Source: CAZSHG01 sp964459995
GTDB taxonomy: Bacteria; UBP14; UBA6098
Assembly (NCBI GenBank): GCA_964459995.1
Contig: CAYWOR010000014.1
Coordinates: 6,357-70,356, forward strand
Length of the DNA stretch: 64,000 nucleotides
Reading direction: 5' to 3'
Both the position numbers and the translations under genes were made by a program. This document shows, one piece after another, positions 14,243 to 23,821 of the stretch. Numbering within the stretch: position 1 is the stretch's first letter; each line of letters starts with the position of its first letter. A model generated the notes under the pieces. The model had not been told where the DNA came from and searched no databases. It was given only the letters and a program-made list of their open reading frames with translations.

Positions 14243-17200
14243 ATGCCAAAACCATACATCTCACTTCATCAGCACACAGAATATTCGCTTCTCGACGGCG
14301 CATGCAAAATCGACGAGCTTATCGAAACTGCGTCAAAATATGAAATGGACTCGCTCGCGATTACCGATCACGGAGTCATGTTCGGTGTGATTCCTTTCTA
14401 CAAAAAATGCACAAAGGCTGGAATCAAGCCGATTATCGGTCAGGAAGCCTACATCGCCCCCGGAAGAATGACCGACAGAAACCCGATCGAAGGCGCTCCG
14501 GCAAGCGGATTCCATCTCATACTTCTTGCCAAGGACAACGAAGGCTACAAAAACCTAATGAAAATCTCCAGCGCGGGGTTCCTCGAAGGCTTTTACTATA
14601 AACCGCGCGTTGATAAAGATTTCCTCGCCGCCCATGCCAAAGGGTTAATCGCGACAACCGCCTGCCTAAAAGGCGAAGTGCCTTACCGGTTTCTACACGA
14701 TGGTCCCGATGCCGCCAAAAAAGCTCTCGGAGAGTATCTCGATATTTTCGGTAGAGAAAATGTCTATATCGAAATTATGGATCATGGAATTTCAGAGGAG
14801 CGGAAAGTTCTGCCAATGCTTACCGGCATGTCCGTTGAAACTGGAATACCTTTGGTAGCAACCACCGATGCGCATTATCTCCATCCAGAAGATTGGGAAT
14901 TCCACGATATTCTGCTTTGTGTTCAAACAGGCGCAGTAAGATCGGATGAAAACCGTATGAGATTCGGAAGCCGTCAGGTATATTTCCGAACACCCGAGGA
15001 AATGGAGAACCTTTTCACCGAATTTCCTCAAGCGCTCGAAAACACACGCGAAATCGCCTCCAGATGTAATGTCGATATCCAACTTGGTGAAGCGCTTCTC
15101 CCTAAATTTCCCATCCCCGAAGGTTTCGAGAACAACCGCGATTACATCCGCGCGAGAACATTCGAGAGTTTGGATAAGCTCTATGGTGAAATCACCGAAG
15201 AAATCCGCGAACGCGCAGAGTTCGAGCTTTCGGTCATCCAAAAGATGGGGTATCTCGGATATTACGCCATCGTTGCAGATTTCACAGACGCCGCAAGAGC
15301 ACGAGGTGTCCGTGTTGGCCCCGGACGCGGAAGTGGTGCCGCAAGCATCGTCGCTTACGCCCTTGGCATAACCGATGTCGATCCGCTTAAATATGACCTC
15401 GTGTTCGAGCGCTTTCTAAACCCTGAAAGGGTTTCGATGCCCGATTTCGACATCGATTTCGAGGACACCGGACGCGACAGAGTTATCGACTATGTCCGTG
15501 AAAAATACGGTGAGGATTCTGTCGCTCAGATTATAACTTTCAATTTTATGAAAGCTCGAAGTGCAATCAAAGATGTCGGCAGGGTTCTCGAAATGCCCTA
15601 CGATGAAGTAGATGCCATCTCGAAACTTGTGCCTATGGGACCGAAGGAGACTATCGACGACGCGCTTGAAGATGTCCTCGACCTTCGCAAAAGATACGAG
15701 AACGAAGAGAATGTCAAACGCCTTCTCGATTTTGCCAAAAAGCTCGAAGGTCTTCCGCGCCACGCCGGCAAACATGCCGCCGGAGTAGTTATCACCCCCG
15801 GAAAACTCACCGACTATGTCCCGCTTTTCCGAACCAACAAAGATGAAATAACCACTCAATACGACTGGGTATCCGCCGAGGATATCGGGGTTGTGAAGAT
15901 GGATTTTCTCGGCTTGAAAACCCTCAGCATCATTTCGGAAACCGAAAGGATAATCGAAGAACAAACCAGTGAGAAAATCGACGCTTCGAAAATCCCATTC
16001 AGCGATGAAATGACTTTCGAGATGATCTCCCACGGCGATACACTGGGTGTTTTTCAGTTTGAATCCGAGGGTATGACCAAGAATCTAAGAAAACTCCATC
16101 CGAACCGCATCGAAGACATGATCGCGATGAACGCCCTTTACCGTCCCGGGCCGATGCAGTTCATCGACAGCTTTATCGCGCGCAAACACGGCCATGAGAA
16201 GGTCGAATACCCTCACAAAGTTATCGAAGAAATACTTCACGAAACCTACGGCATCATCGTCTATCAGGAACAGGTAATGCAGATTGCTCAGGCGATGGCC
16301 GGCTTCAGCCTCGGCAAAGCGGACATTCTTCGCCGTGCAATGGGCAAAAAGAAACAGTCCGAAATGATGGCGATGCGCGAAGAATTTTTGAAAGGCACTG
16401 AGAAAAAGGGAATAGACAAAAAGACCGCTACAGAAGTTTTCGATATGATGGCGAAATTTGCCGAATACGGCTTCAATAAGGCGCACGCTACCGCATATTC
16501 AATAATCGCCTACCAAACCGCATACCTAAAATGCCATCACCGCCTCGAGTTTATCGTAGCAAACATGAACAATGAAATCTTCGACAGCGATAAACTCGCG
16601 GTCTTTATCGACGAGGCTCGACGTCATAGCATCGAAATTCTTCCTCCCGACGTCAATGCAAGCTGTGTGAACTTCTGTGTTGAGGAAGGAAATATCCGTT
16701 ATGCCCTTTCGGCAATCAAGAATGTTGGGCGAAGCGCCGCCGAATCGATCGAAACGGCTCGAAAGATAGATGGTCCTTTCGAAAACATCTATGATTTCTG
16801 CCAAAGGGTAGATTTGCGCCTCGTAAACCGCCGCGCGCTGGAAAATCTTGTCCATGCCGGTGCGATGGATAGTCTTGCACCGAACCGCGCATCTGCGATG
16901 GCTACTATCCCCGATACATTAGCTTGGGCGGCCAAAGCAGGAAGCAATGAGATAGCCTCTTCTGCAGGCGATCTCTTTGGCTCCTCCGAGGAACTAAAAA
17001 AATATCCTGATACTGTCGAGGTGCCCCCACTTCCGCGACAACAGAAGCTCAAAAACGAGAAGAAAGTGCTCGGATTATATCTTTCAGGACATCCCCTCAA
17101 CAGGTTTTCTGAGGAGATCGAGTATTTCGCTTCGCACAAACTCTCCGATCTCCCCAAACTCGGAAGCGGGGTGCCGGTTGCTGTTGGCGGAATGATAATC

Positions 17201-17662
17201 TCACTCGAGAAGACCATAACGAAAAAGAAAAAGGAACAGATGGCCTTCGGAACTATTGAAGATTTATCCGGACAGGCTCAGTTTGTAGCGTTTCCCGAGG
17301 TATATAAGAAGTTCAGCGATACACTTGCGGTCGATAAGATGATACTGATTTGCGGCACTTATGAAATGGATTCAAGAGGCGTAAAGATAACCTCCGAGCG
17401 AATAATGCCACTGGATGAAGTATGGAGCGCACTCGTCAGCGAGTTGCATATCCGTTTAGATTCCGAAATAGCTGATTCCGAAATATCCGAAATCAAAGAG
17501 GTCTTGGCAAAATATGAAGGCAAAATCCCCACAAAATTGCATATTGTTGCTCCCGAGCACACCTATAGGGCATCGAGCACGGAGTTTTTCACTGACGGCT
17601 CGAAAACGCTGGTATCGGAATTGCGGGAAATACTTGGCGATGATAACGTATGGGTAAAATAA
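14243..17662 (+). CDS. dnaE: DNA polymerase III subunit alpha
   Basis: The 1,139-aa replicative polymerase of the DnaE type. It starts with a PHP domain (SLHQHTEYSLLDGA, then SLAITDHGVMFG). The polymerase active site is seen as VGPGRGSGAASIVAYALGI and the catalytic PDFDIDFED (Asp residues near 401-405). Thumb and fingers follow (GVFQFESEGM, YRPGPMQFIDSFIARKHG, YGFNKAHATAYSIIAYQTAYLK), then helix-hairpin-helix and a C-terminal OB domain (VGGMIISLEKTITKKK ... FGTIEDLSGQ). Length is typical of DnaE1. The stop overlaps the next gene by 13 nt. Confidence 0.98.
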   Translation: MPKPYISLHQHTEYSLLDGACKIDELIETASKYEMDSLAITDHGVMFGVIPFYKKCTKAGIKPIIGQEAYIAPGRMTDRNPIEGAPASGFHLILLAKDNEGYKNLMKISSAGFLEGFYYKPRVDKDFLAAHAKGLIATTACLKGEVPYRFLHDGPDAAKKALGEYLDIFGRENVYIEIMDHGISEERKVLPMLTGMSVETGIPLVATTDAHYLHPEDWEFHDILLCVQTGAVRSDENRMRFGSRQVYFRTPEEMENLFTEFPQALENTREIASRCNVDIQLGEALLPKFPIPEGFENNRDYIRARTFESLDKLYGEITEEIRERAEFELSVIQKMGYLGYYAIVADFTDAARARGVRVGPGRGSGAASIVAYALGITDVDPLKYDLVFERFLNPERVSMPDFDIDFEDTGRDRVIDYVREKYGEDSVAQIITFNFMKARSAIKDVGRVLEMPYDEVDAISKLVPMGPKETIDDALEDVLDLRKRYENEENVKRLLDFAKKLEGLPRHAGKHAAGVVITPGKLTDYVPLFRTNKDEITTQYDWVSAEDIGVVKMDFLGLKTLSIISETERIIEEQTSEKIDASKIPFSDEMTFEMISHGDTLGVFQFESEGMTKNLRKLHPNRIEDMIAMNALYRPGPMQFIDSFIARKHGHEKVEYPHKVIEEILHETYGIIVYQEQVMQIAQAMAGFSLGKADILRRAMGKKKQSEMMAMREEFLKGTEKKGIDKKTATEVFDMMAKFAEYGFNKAHATAYSIIAYQTAYLKCHHRLEFIVANMNNEIFDSDKLAVFIDEARRHSIEILPPDVNASCVNFCVEEGNIRYALSAIKNVGRSAAESIETARKIDGPFENIYDFCQRVDLRLVNRRALENLVHAGAMDSLAPNRASAMATIPDTLAWAAKAGSNEIASSAGDLFGSSEELKKYPDTVEVPPLPRQQKLKNEKKVLGLYLSGHPLNRFSEEIEYFASHKLSDLPKLGSGVPVAVGGMIISLEKTITKKKKEQMAFGTIEDLSGQAQFVAFPEVYKKFSDTLAVDKMILICGTYEMDSRGVKITSERIMPLDEVWSALVSELHIRLDSEIADSEISEIKEVLAKYEGKIPTKLHIVAPEHTYRASSTEFFTDGSKTLVSELREILGDDNVWVK

Positions 17663-19932
17663 CCGCAATAAGCCTTCTATCAGTTTTGATAGCTCTTCTG
17701 GCCTGTTCCTGCGCCAGTAGCGCACGCTATGTGGCAACACATCCTGACGAGGAGCATCTGGAAGATTTTTCGGAAGAAATTATTCCGCCGATAATAGATG
17801 AGCAACCGGAGATTTGGCCGGACCTGGATATTTTCAAGACAGACTCACAAAAGCTTACTGTTGATACTTCTGCGGCAAATCGTGCAATGCGCCTTCGATG
17901 GAAAGAGGTTGTCGAGATTCTCGAAAAGCAACCTTCCATCTCCACCGCCGAAGCTTTTCTGCTGGCGAGGGCTTATCAACAAGCAGGTCGATATTCTAAG
18001 GCTGTGGACCTCTTCGATCAGGTAGCGGAGGACACCTCATTTGTGCTCTATCCTTACGCGCTAATTGGCTCTATCGAAGCCTTGTCTGCGCTCGGAAAAC
18101 CCGATTCAGCAATAGCGCGGATTTCGAAACTTCCGAAAGATTTTACTGAACGCGGGCAGATTCTAAAATATGAGATTCAGCTTTCCGGCAAACGGTATTC
18201 AGACGCGCTAAAAACTCTCGATAAAATCAACGCGGATTACCCATCTCATTTCGGGAACATGGAGTATCGACTTGCACGTGCAAATCTACTTGTAGAAAAG
18301 GGAGAAAACGAATCCGCAATCGAGGGTTACAAACATATTTTGCGGAACAATACCGGTTCTTATGCTCTTTCGGCGGCAAAAGCGCTTGATAAGCTCCGCA
18401 AGCTGGAAGGCCGCGACCTCTATTACGCTGGAAATACTGCGGTGGAGCGCAAAAGTTGGGGCTCGGCGGTCGATTATCTTGGAAGATATATCGAGACCGG
18501 CGAAACCTACAAACGCGGAGAAGCCCGCTATTTATATGCTCGATCACTCAGTAAACGCGGAAGCTATTCGAAAGCTATCGACCATTACAAGGCAATTATA
18601 GACGACAAGGCCTACGATAAGGCTTGGGCAGAGCTTGGAATGGCGTGGTGCTATCGCAAATTGAAGAAATATGATTCCGCGAGAATCTATGTTCAGAAAG
18701 CTATCTCCGACGGCGCAGGGACGAATGCCGAAGCGGAAGCGCTTTGGGAGGCGGTCGATCTGTATATCGATCTCGGTTCTTACGATAGTGCTGGGCATTA
18801 CGGCGAAAGACTTTCGAAGAAATATCCAACGCATAGTCTTGGAGACAACGGTGCCATGTGGGCTGGAATAGGCGCATTTGCTGTCGGAGATTACGTATCC
18901 GCGAAAACGCGCTTTGCCTATATTCCCCAAAAATATACTGACCGCAAATTTGTCGAAACAGGCGAATATTGGGCTGGAATTTCACGTATTGAATCCGGTG
19001 ATCCCTCTGGTTCGGCTTTGCTCGAAAAGATCGCCAAATCACCCATTCTTCATTATTATAGATACCTCTCAATGGCGGAACTCGGCGGATACAAGCTTCC
19101 CGAACCGGGCTTGTCGAGATCATCGAAATGGATTAGTTACAAAGAGGGGATCAAACAGGCTCGTTCTGCAATGTCCGAAAGGGGGCACAAAGAGGCTATT
19201 TTATCGCTCAGTTCTGCAGATGCGCGAAGGGCGGAGCTTTTCGCCTCGATGGGATTGCTTTACGAATCGCAATATCATTTCAAGGCATGGATGGCTGGAA
19301 TTCAAATGACTCCTTCCGTGCGAATAGCCTTTTTAGAGCTTGCGACCGATTGGAAACTTTCTGGCGTTGCCTACGATTTGTCCATTAAATTGCTCTCCGA
19401 TATGGGCGGCTATGCTAAAGCTCCGAAAGAGATTATTCGCCTTGCCTATCCGACAATTTTCGAGGAATTTGTCCGCGCCGCCGCAGAATCTGAGAATGTT
19501 GATCCTGCCTTTGTTTTCGCAATTATCCGCCGTGAAAGTGCTTTCGACCCTCATGTTGTGAGCTATGCCGGCGCAATAGGGCTTTGCCAGTTTATGCCCG
19601 CTACCGGAAAAACCACCGCTGAACAACTTGGCGAGGGATATTTTTTTGAAACCGAACTCCTCTATGATTTCGAAACATCGGTTCGATACGCCGCAAGGCA
19701 TCTTGCCGAGCTTGTCTCGCAGTTTAAGAAACCGGAATATATTCTCGCGGCATACAACGCAGGACCGAATCACGCCGAAAGATGGCGCGAGATTCCCCAC
19801 TCGAAACGAATCGAACTTTACACCGAATCGGTCGATTTCGCACAAACACGACACTACATCAAGAATGTTCTCGGTGATTATTGGGCCTACAAAGAGCTTT
19901 GGGACGAGAGCATCCCACCGCCTTCCAAATAA
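17650..19932 (+). CDS. Slt-type lytic transglycosylase lipoprotein
   Basis: 760 aa. A lipobox ends in L-L-A-C19, so the protein is probably anchored by lipid in the periplasm. A long alpha-helical superhelix with TPR-like units (for example LARAYQQAGRYSKAVDLFDQ, YLYARSLSKRGSYSKAIDHY) fills residues about 80-560. The C-terminal SLT domain has the catalytic Glu629 in IIRRESAFDP, plus GAIGLCQFMPATG and ILAAYNAGPNHAERW. It cleaves peptidoglycan between MurNAc and GlcNAc to form 1,6-anhydroMurNAc, acting in turnover. It is translated through a 13-nt overlap with dnaE. Confidence 0.93.
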   Translation: MGKITAISLLSVLIALLACSCASSARYVATHPDEEHLEDFSEEIIPPIIDEQPEIWPDLDIFKTDSQKLTVDTSAANRAMRLRWKEVVEILEKQPSISTAEAFLLARAYQQAGRYSKAVDLFDQVAEDTSFVLYPYALIGSIEALSALGKPDSAIARISKLPKDFTERGQILKYEIQLSGKRYSDALKTLDKINADYPSHFGNMEYRLARANLLVEKGENESAIEGYKHILRNNTGSYALSAAKALDKLRKLEGRDLYYAGNTAVERKSWGSAVDYLGRYIETGETYKRGEARYLYARSLSKRGSYSKAIDHYKAIIDDKAYDKAWAELGMAWCYRKLKKYDSARIYVQKAISDGAGTNAEAEALWEAVDLYIDLGSYDSAGHYGERLSKKYPTHSLGDNGAMWAGIGAFAVGDYVSAKTRFAYIPQKYTDRKFVETGEYWAGISRIESGDPSGSALLEKIAKSPILHYYRYLSMAELGGYKLPEPGLSRSSKWISYKEGIKQARSAMSERGHKEAILSLSSADARRAELFASMGLLYESQYHFKAWMAGIQMTPSVRIAFLELATDWKLSGVAYDLSIKLLSDMGGYAKAPKEIIRLAYPTIFEEFVRAAAESENVDPAFVFAIIRRESAFDPHVVSYAGAIGLCQFMPATGKTTAEQLGEGYFFETELLYDFETSVRYAARHLAELVSQFKKPEYILAAYNAGPNHAERWREIPHSKRIELYTESVDFAQTRHYIKNVLGDYWAYKELWDESIPPPSK

Positions 19933-19984
19933 CGGTATGAAAACTGCGTAATTCCCTTGGTTAAAAACTCCGAAGGGGTGAACT

Positions 19985-21280
19985 ATGAAAAAGTCTATAA
20001 TCATCTTAGTGGTTTTTGCATCTGTCGCTTCGGTTCTTGGACTGAAATCTCTCGTATATCCGCCTTTTAAGCACACGTGGGGAGTTACAAAAGGCACCGA
20101 AGCCAAGTTGGACATGCTTTTGGGCAACGCCACGGATTTCGATAATCCTCAGGGCATCGCTGTTACAAGACTCTTAGCCTGGGACGATCCAAAAAGCACC
20201 AAAGACGACGACGAGCTGACCGCCTACGGTGTAAATGCAGGGCGAAATCAGATAATTTACAATACTAGCATGTATTCTCTCGGGCTATATGGTTCGACCG
20301 GTTCTGGCAAAGACCAATTTCGCTCGCCGAGGGGGATTTCTGCAGATCCAAAGGGGGAGGTATTCGTCTGCGACACCGGTAACAAGCGCCTCGTGAAGCT
20401 TTTCAACAACGGCAAAACCCTTAAATGGGCGGGAGTCATCGGCGAGGGCATCCTCGAAGAACCTCATGATGTCTCCGTTACAGAAGCTGAAACTGTTTTC
20501 GTTACAGATCGTGCGCGCGGAACAATCGAGGTCTTCACCTATTCCGGCGAACATGTCCGCACCCTGCAAGGATTTGTGAACCCGCGCGGAATCGCGGTCG
20601 ATCACCCAAATATGACTAAAACACGTTATGGCTATAGCCGAATCTATGTTGCCGATGCCGACGGCGAGATTCTCAGATGTCTCGACTATGAAGGCAAAGT
20701 TATCGCTACAGCTAATTTGCGAGATATTCCCGTCGCCAATGCTTCGGTAAAATATCTCGCCCTCGACTTCTACGACAACCTTTGGGCAACCGATTCCGTT
20801 GTGTGCAAAATCCACAAATTCGATGTGGACTTGAAATACATCACATCGATAGGCGAATGCGGAACCAAAGATTATCAATTCACAAATCCGGTTGGAATCG
20901 CAATATGGCGACGTTTCGGGCAGGTTGTGGTCGGCGAAAGCAACTGTGCACAATACTTCTGGATTGGCACCGATGTCGAGAAATTCGAAACCTCAAAAGG
21001 CACCGATCGCGACGGCAACCCGACGATCGATATCGATATTTTCTTTACAGACGGCGCTTATGCAAAAATAGAGGTTCTATCGGGTAAAGATGTCGTCCGG
21101 CAAATATACGAACAGAAACGTCTTCGTCAGGGAGATGTCAGAGTGTCCTGGGATTTGAAAAACAATGCCGGTAACCGAGTTCCACCAGGTAAATATACCA
21201 TCCGCATGACCTACGAGCCAACTTATTCGAGCTATGGCTTCTTCAACGACCAGATAAGCACAGAGGTTATCGTCGAGTGA
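19985..21280 (+). CDS. Exported NHL-repeat propeller protein with FlgD-like C-terminal domain
   Basis: 431 aa with a signal peptide (KSIIILVVFASVASVLG). Blades of a six-bladed NHL propeller are recognisable: FRSPRGISADPKGEVFVCD with NKRLVKLF, LEEPHDVSVTEAETVFVTD, FVNPRGIAVDHP, and FTNPVGIAIWRRFGQVVVG. The last 90 residues read as a FlgD-like Ig domain (AKIEVLSGKDVVRQ ... WDLKNNAGNRVPPGKYTIRM), as in many FCB surface proteins. Probably a periplasmic or surface binding scaffold; ligand unknown. GGGG ribosome site. The end overlaps rlmD by 4 nt. Confidence 0.85.
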   Translation: MKKSIIILVVFASVASVLGLKSLVYPPFKHTWGVTKGTEAKLDMLLGNATDFDNPQGIAVTRLLAWDDPKSTKDDDELTAYGVNAGRNQIIYNTSMYSLGLYGSTGSGKDQFRSPRGISADPKGEVFVCDTGNKRLVKLFNNGKTLKWAGVIGEGILEEPHDVSVTEAETVFVTDRARGTIEVFTYSGEHVRTLQGFVNPRGIAVDHPNMTKTRYGYSRIYVADADGEILRCLDYEGKVIATANLRDIPVANASVKYLALDFYDNLWATDSVVCKIHKFDVDLKYITSIGECGTKDYQFTNPVGIAIWRRFGQVVVGESNCAQYFWIGTDVEKFETSKGTDRDGNPTIDIDIFFTDGAYAKIEVLSGKDVVRQIYEQKRLRQGDVRVSWDLKNNAGNRVPPGKYTIRMTYEPTYSSYGFFNDQISTEVIVE

Positions 21281-22635
21281 GTAAATCGATTGTCCGCGAA
21301 ATTGAATTAAAAATCGACAACATAGCCTTTGGCGGCTACGGCGTCGGGCGAATCGACGGTCGTGTCGTTTTTGTGCAACGGGCATACCCCGGAGAGATTG
21401 TAACAGCGCGGATATACAAAAAAAAACAATCGATTCTTTTTGCTGAACCGGTGCAGATTATCGAGCCTTCTGAATATCGCAGAGAGGCACCATGTGCTGT
21501 TTTCGGCCTTTGTGGTGGATGTTCGCATCAAGATATAGTTTACGAAAAGCAATTTGAGTATAAAACCGCCATCGTGCACGACGCTTTAGAGCGGATCGGT
21601 GGTGTTGCGATTCCGACGGAAATCGATTTTATTCCGGCAGAGAGCGAATTTCATTACAGAAATAAAATGGAATTCGGCTTCGCGAAGGATGAAGCGGGGA
21701 CCATTTTTCTCGGCCAACATCGCAAAGGTCGTTTCGACAGTTTCGTGCCGGCGGAAAATTGCCTTCTTATGCCAAAAATTGGAGCTCAAATTCTTTCGGC
21801 CATCGAAAAAATTTCTTTGCGGATGAAACTTCCAATATACGACAACCGCGCGGATAAGGGGCTTCTGCGATATGTCCCGCTTCGCTTTTCACAAACCCAC
21901 GGAGACTATATCTGCTCGATAACTGTGCGAGAAAAACACGCTATTGAGATAGAAACACTTCTTCGAGAGGTCGAGTCGGAGATACCCGAAATGTCCGCCG
22001 GAGTTATGATTCACAACGATCGCACTGGGGACACAGCTTTCGGCGAGCCATACAATCTTATTGGAAGGGGATTCATCGAAGAGGAAATCGATGGAGTGAT
22101 CTTCAGAATATCGCCGTTAAGCTTTTTCCAGACCAACACTGTAATGGCGAGGAAATTCTACGCAAAAATAGTCGAATACGCGGCTTTTAATGGCGATGAA
22201 CGTGTGCTCGATCTATTCTGCGGCACCGGGACGATAACCCAGTTAGCGGCAAAACGCGCCAGCAAGGCTCTTGGCGTAGAATCAGAAGAATCGGCGGTGC
22301 TCGATGCCCGTGAAAGTGCTGATAGAAACTGCATTGCAAACACCGAGTTTATTTGCGACCGTGTGGAGAATGTCAGCGACAGAATTTTCGAGGAATTTGC
22401 GCCGGATGTGGTGATTCTCGATCCACCTCGCGGTGGAATATCGAAAAAATCGCTTCTGCGGTTACTCGATTATGCGCCGAAATCCATTGTTTACGCTTCG
22501 TGTAACCCGACAACGCTTGCCCGAGACCTCGAGATTCTATCGTCGAGATATAAAATGGACAAACTCGCAATCGTGGATATGTTCCCGCAGACGTATCATG
22601 TCGAATGCGTAACTCATTTATCATTAAAGAGTTAA
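21277..22635 (+). CDS. rlmD: 23S rRNA (uracil-C5)-methyltransferase, RlmD/TrmA family
   Basis: 452 aa, GTG start overlapping the previous stop (GTGA). An N-terminal TRAM domain (IDNIAFGGYGVGRIDGRVVFV) is followed by an iron-sulfur site, C73-x5-C79-x2-C82, with a later C in PAENC. The C-terminal SAM domain has VLDLFCGTGTITQLAAK, VILDPPRGGISKK and the catalytic Cys in YASCNPTTLARDL. It transfers methyl from SAM to C5 of a uridine in 23S rRNA; U1939 is inferred by homology. RlmC or dual-specific RlmCD remains possible. Its stop abuts that of the convergent nitroreductase with no gap. Confidence 0.92.
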   Translation: MSKSIVREIELKIDNIAFGGYGVGRIDGRVVFVQRAYPGEIVTARIYKKKQSILFAEPVQIIEPSEYRREAPCAVFGLCGGCSHQDIVYEKQFEYKTAIVHDALERIGGVAIPTEIDFIPAESEFHYRNKMEFGFAKDEAGTIFLGQHRKGRFDSFVPAENCLLMPKIGAQILSAIEKISLRMKLPIYDNRADKGLLRYVPLRFSQTHGDYICSITVREKHAIEIETLLREVESEIPEMSAGVMIHNDRTGDTAFGEPYNLIGRGFIEEEIDGVIFRISPLSFFQTNTVMARKFYAKIVEYAAFNGDERVLDLFCGTGTITQLAAKRASKALGVESEESAVLDARESADRNCIANTEFICDRVENVSDRIFEEFAPDVVILDPPRGGISKKSLLRLLDYAPKSIVYASCNPTTLARDLEILSSRYKMDKLAIVDMFPQTYHVECVTHLSLKS

Positions 22636-23208
22636 CTATATATCGAGTATAATATCCGCCAGCGCTCGTTTTGGGACATGATGAACACCTTCGGAATCCC
22701 GGTAATACTTGATATCACCATTCTCTTCGATATCTTCGATTACAACCTTCTCCTTCGCGTAGCCGATAGCTACCACCAGAAGAACATCGAAACGTTCGGG
22801 GATTTTCAACTCCGCCTGCAAAGCCTCTTTCTCGACCGAAGCGATAATACATCCGCCAAGCCCCATATCCGTTGCGCCAATCATTATCGTTTGCGCAGAA
22901 AGAGCATCATCCCACTTTACATTTTCTTTTATCTTGTTGTCGCCCAAAATGATAATATATCCTGTTGGTCGCTCCTCCGGCGACGGCCCCGACCAGTCCT
23001 TAAAATAACCCGCCCATCGCAAGTGCTTGAATATTATCGTATTGCGCTCGCTATCTGTTGATAGAATATATTTCAGTGGCTGAAGATTTGCCGCGGAGGA
23101 TGACAATCTCGCCAAATCGACCAACTCCACAAGCGTTTTGCGAGAGATAACTCGGTTACCGTAAAACCGCCGCACACTTCGGCAATTTCGCATAAGTTCC
23201 TTCAACAT
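22636..23208 (-). CDS. Nitroreductase-family flavoprotein
   Basis: 190 aa from ATG 23208 (GGGAG site; the TTG two codons earlier is less likely). Typical FMN-binding features: CRSVRRFYG near the N-terminus, VDLARLSSSAANLQP (phosphate contacts), DDALSAQTIMIGATDMGLGGCII and VAIGYAKEKV near the end. It would reduce a nitro-, quinone- or similar substrate with NAD(P)H; natural substrate unknown. Monocistronic and convergent with rlmD. Confidence 0.9.
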   Translation of the reverse strand: MLKELMRNCRSVRRFYGNRVISRKTLVELVDLARLSSSAANLQPLKYILSTDSERNTIIFKHLRWAGYFKDWSGPSPEERPTGYIIILGDNKIKENVKWDDALSAQTIMIGATDMGLGGCIIASVEKEALQAELKIPERFDVLLVVAIGYAKEKVVIEDIEENGDIKYYRDSEGVHHVPKRALADIILDI

Positions 23209-23760
23209 TGGCAACTCCCTTTTTTTAAAATATATCGTAATATTTTATGTTCACTAAGCAAAGAGATTGAAAAAGGCCATGGGGACTTCCGTGCATCAAG
23301 AAAACTCAAAATAGGAAGGTCAATGTCGCCGAAAGAAAGAAACAGAGAGAATTTGATCGGGTCAAGGCTTTTTTCAAAAGGGTGTAATTCTCAGATGAAA
23401 CAAGCGTAAATAACAATCAAAAAGCCCTACAGAGGAGATTAGAGGCTAAATGTTTCGCTTTGAGGTGGTCTATCGCCTCAACTGCCAATCTTAAGCCCTA
23501 TCAGCGGCATTTTGAGTTGTCGGAATGTCGTGAAAGCTCTGCAAACTGTTTTCTAAGCGCCGGTCAGTTTTTAAGCGGTTTATCGATTGGCTAAAAGAAG
23601 TCTCTGCAGATATGCTGTAGAAATTGTTAATTCAGCAATCACGTCGCTTTTCATAGACGATCCCATTATCTGCCATTTTCCTGTTCTTTCAGACCCTTAT
23701 ATTCTAAAATAATTGTAGATACCATGTCCCTTTACCGGACAATCAACTATCACTTTGGGC
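23209..23760. other. 552-bp region without a supportable gene
   Basis: Only short frames exist, and all are broken by stops. Two stretches read like degraded coding sequence: MSPKERNRENLIGSRLF from 23323, and QKALQRRLEAKCFALRWS with a continuation around 23420-23590. I could not assign either to a family. No repeat, tRNA or terminator is seen. It may be a decayed gene or insertion sequence. Confidence 0.4.
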
Positions 23761-23788
23761 TTGCAACACAGCGTCTAATTGTTATATT
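23761..23788 (+). promoter_or_regulatory. Likely promoter of the pgpH-corC-C25 operon
   Basis: TTGCAA (23761-23766), 16-bp spacer, TATATT (23783-23788), 33 bp before the GTG start of the HD-domain gene. Confidence 0.45.
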
Positions 23789-23821
23789 CATAAGTTAGTA
23801 GAACGCAAATGAAATATACCT

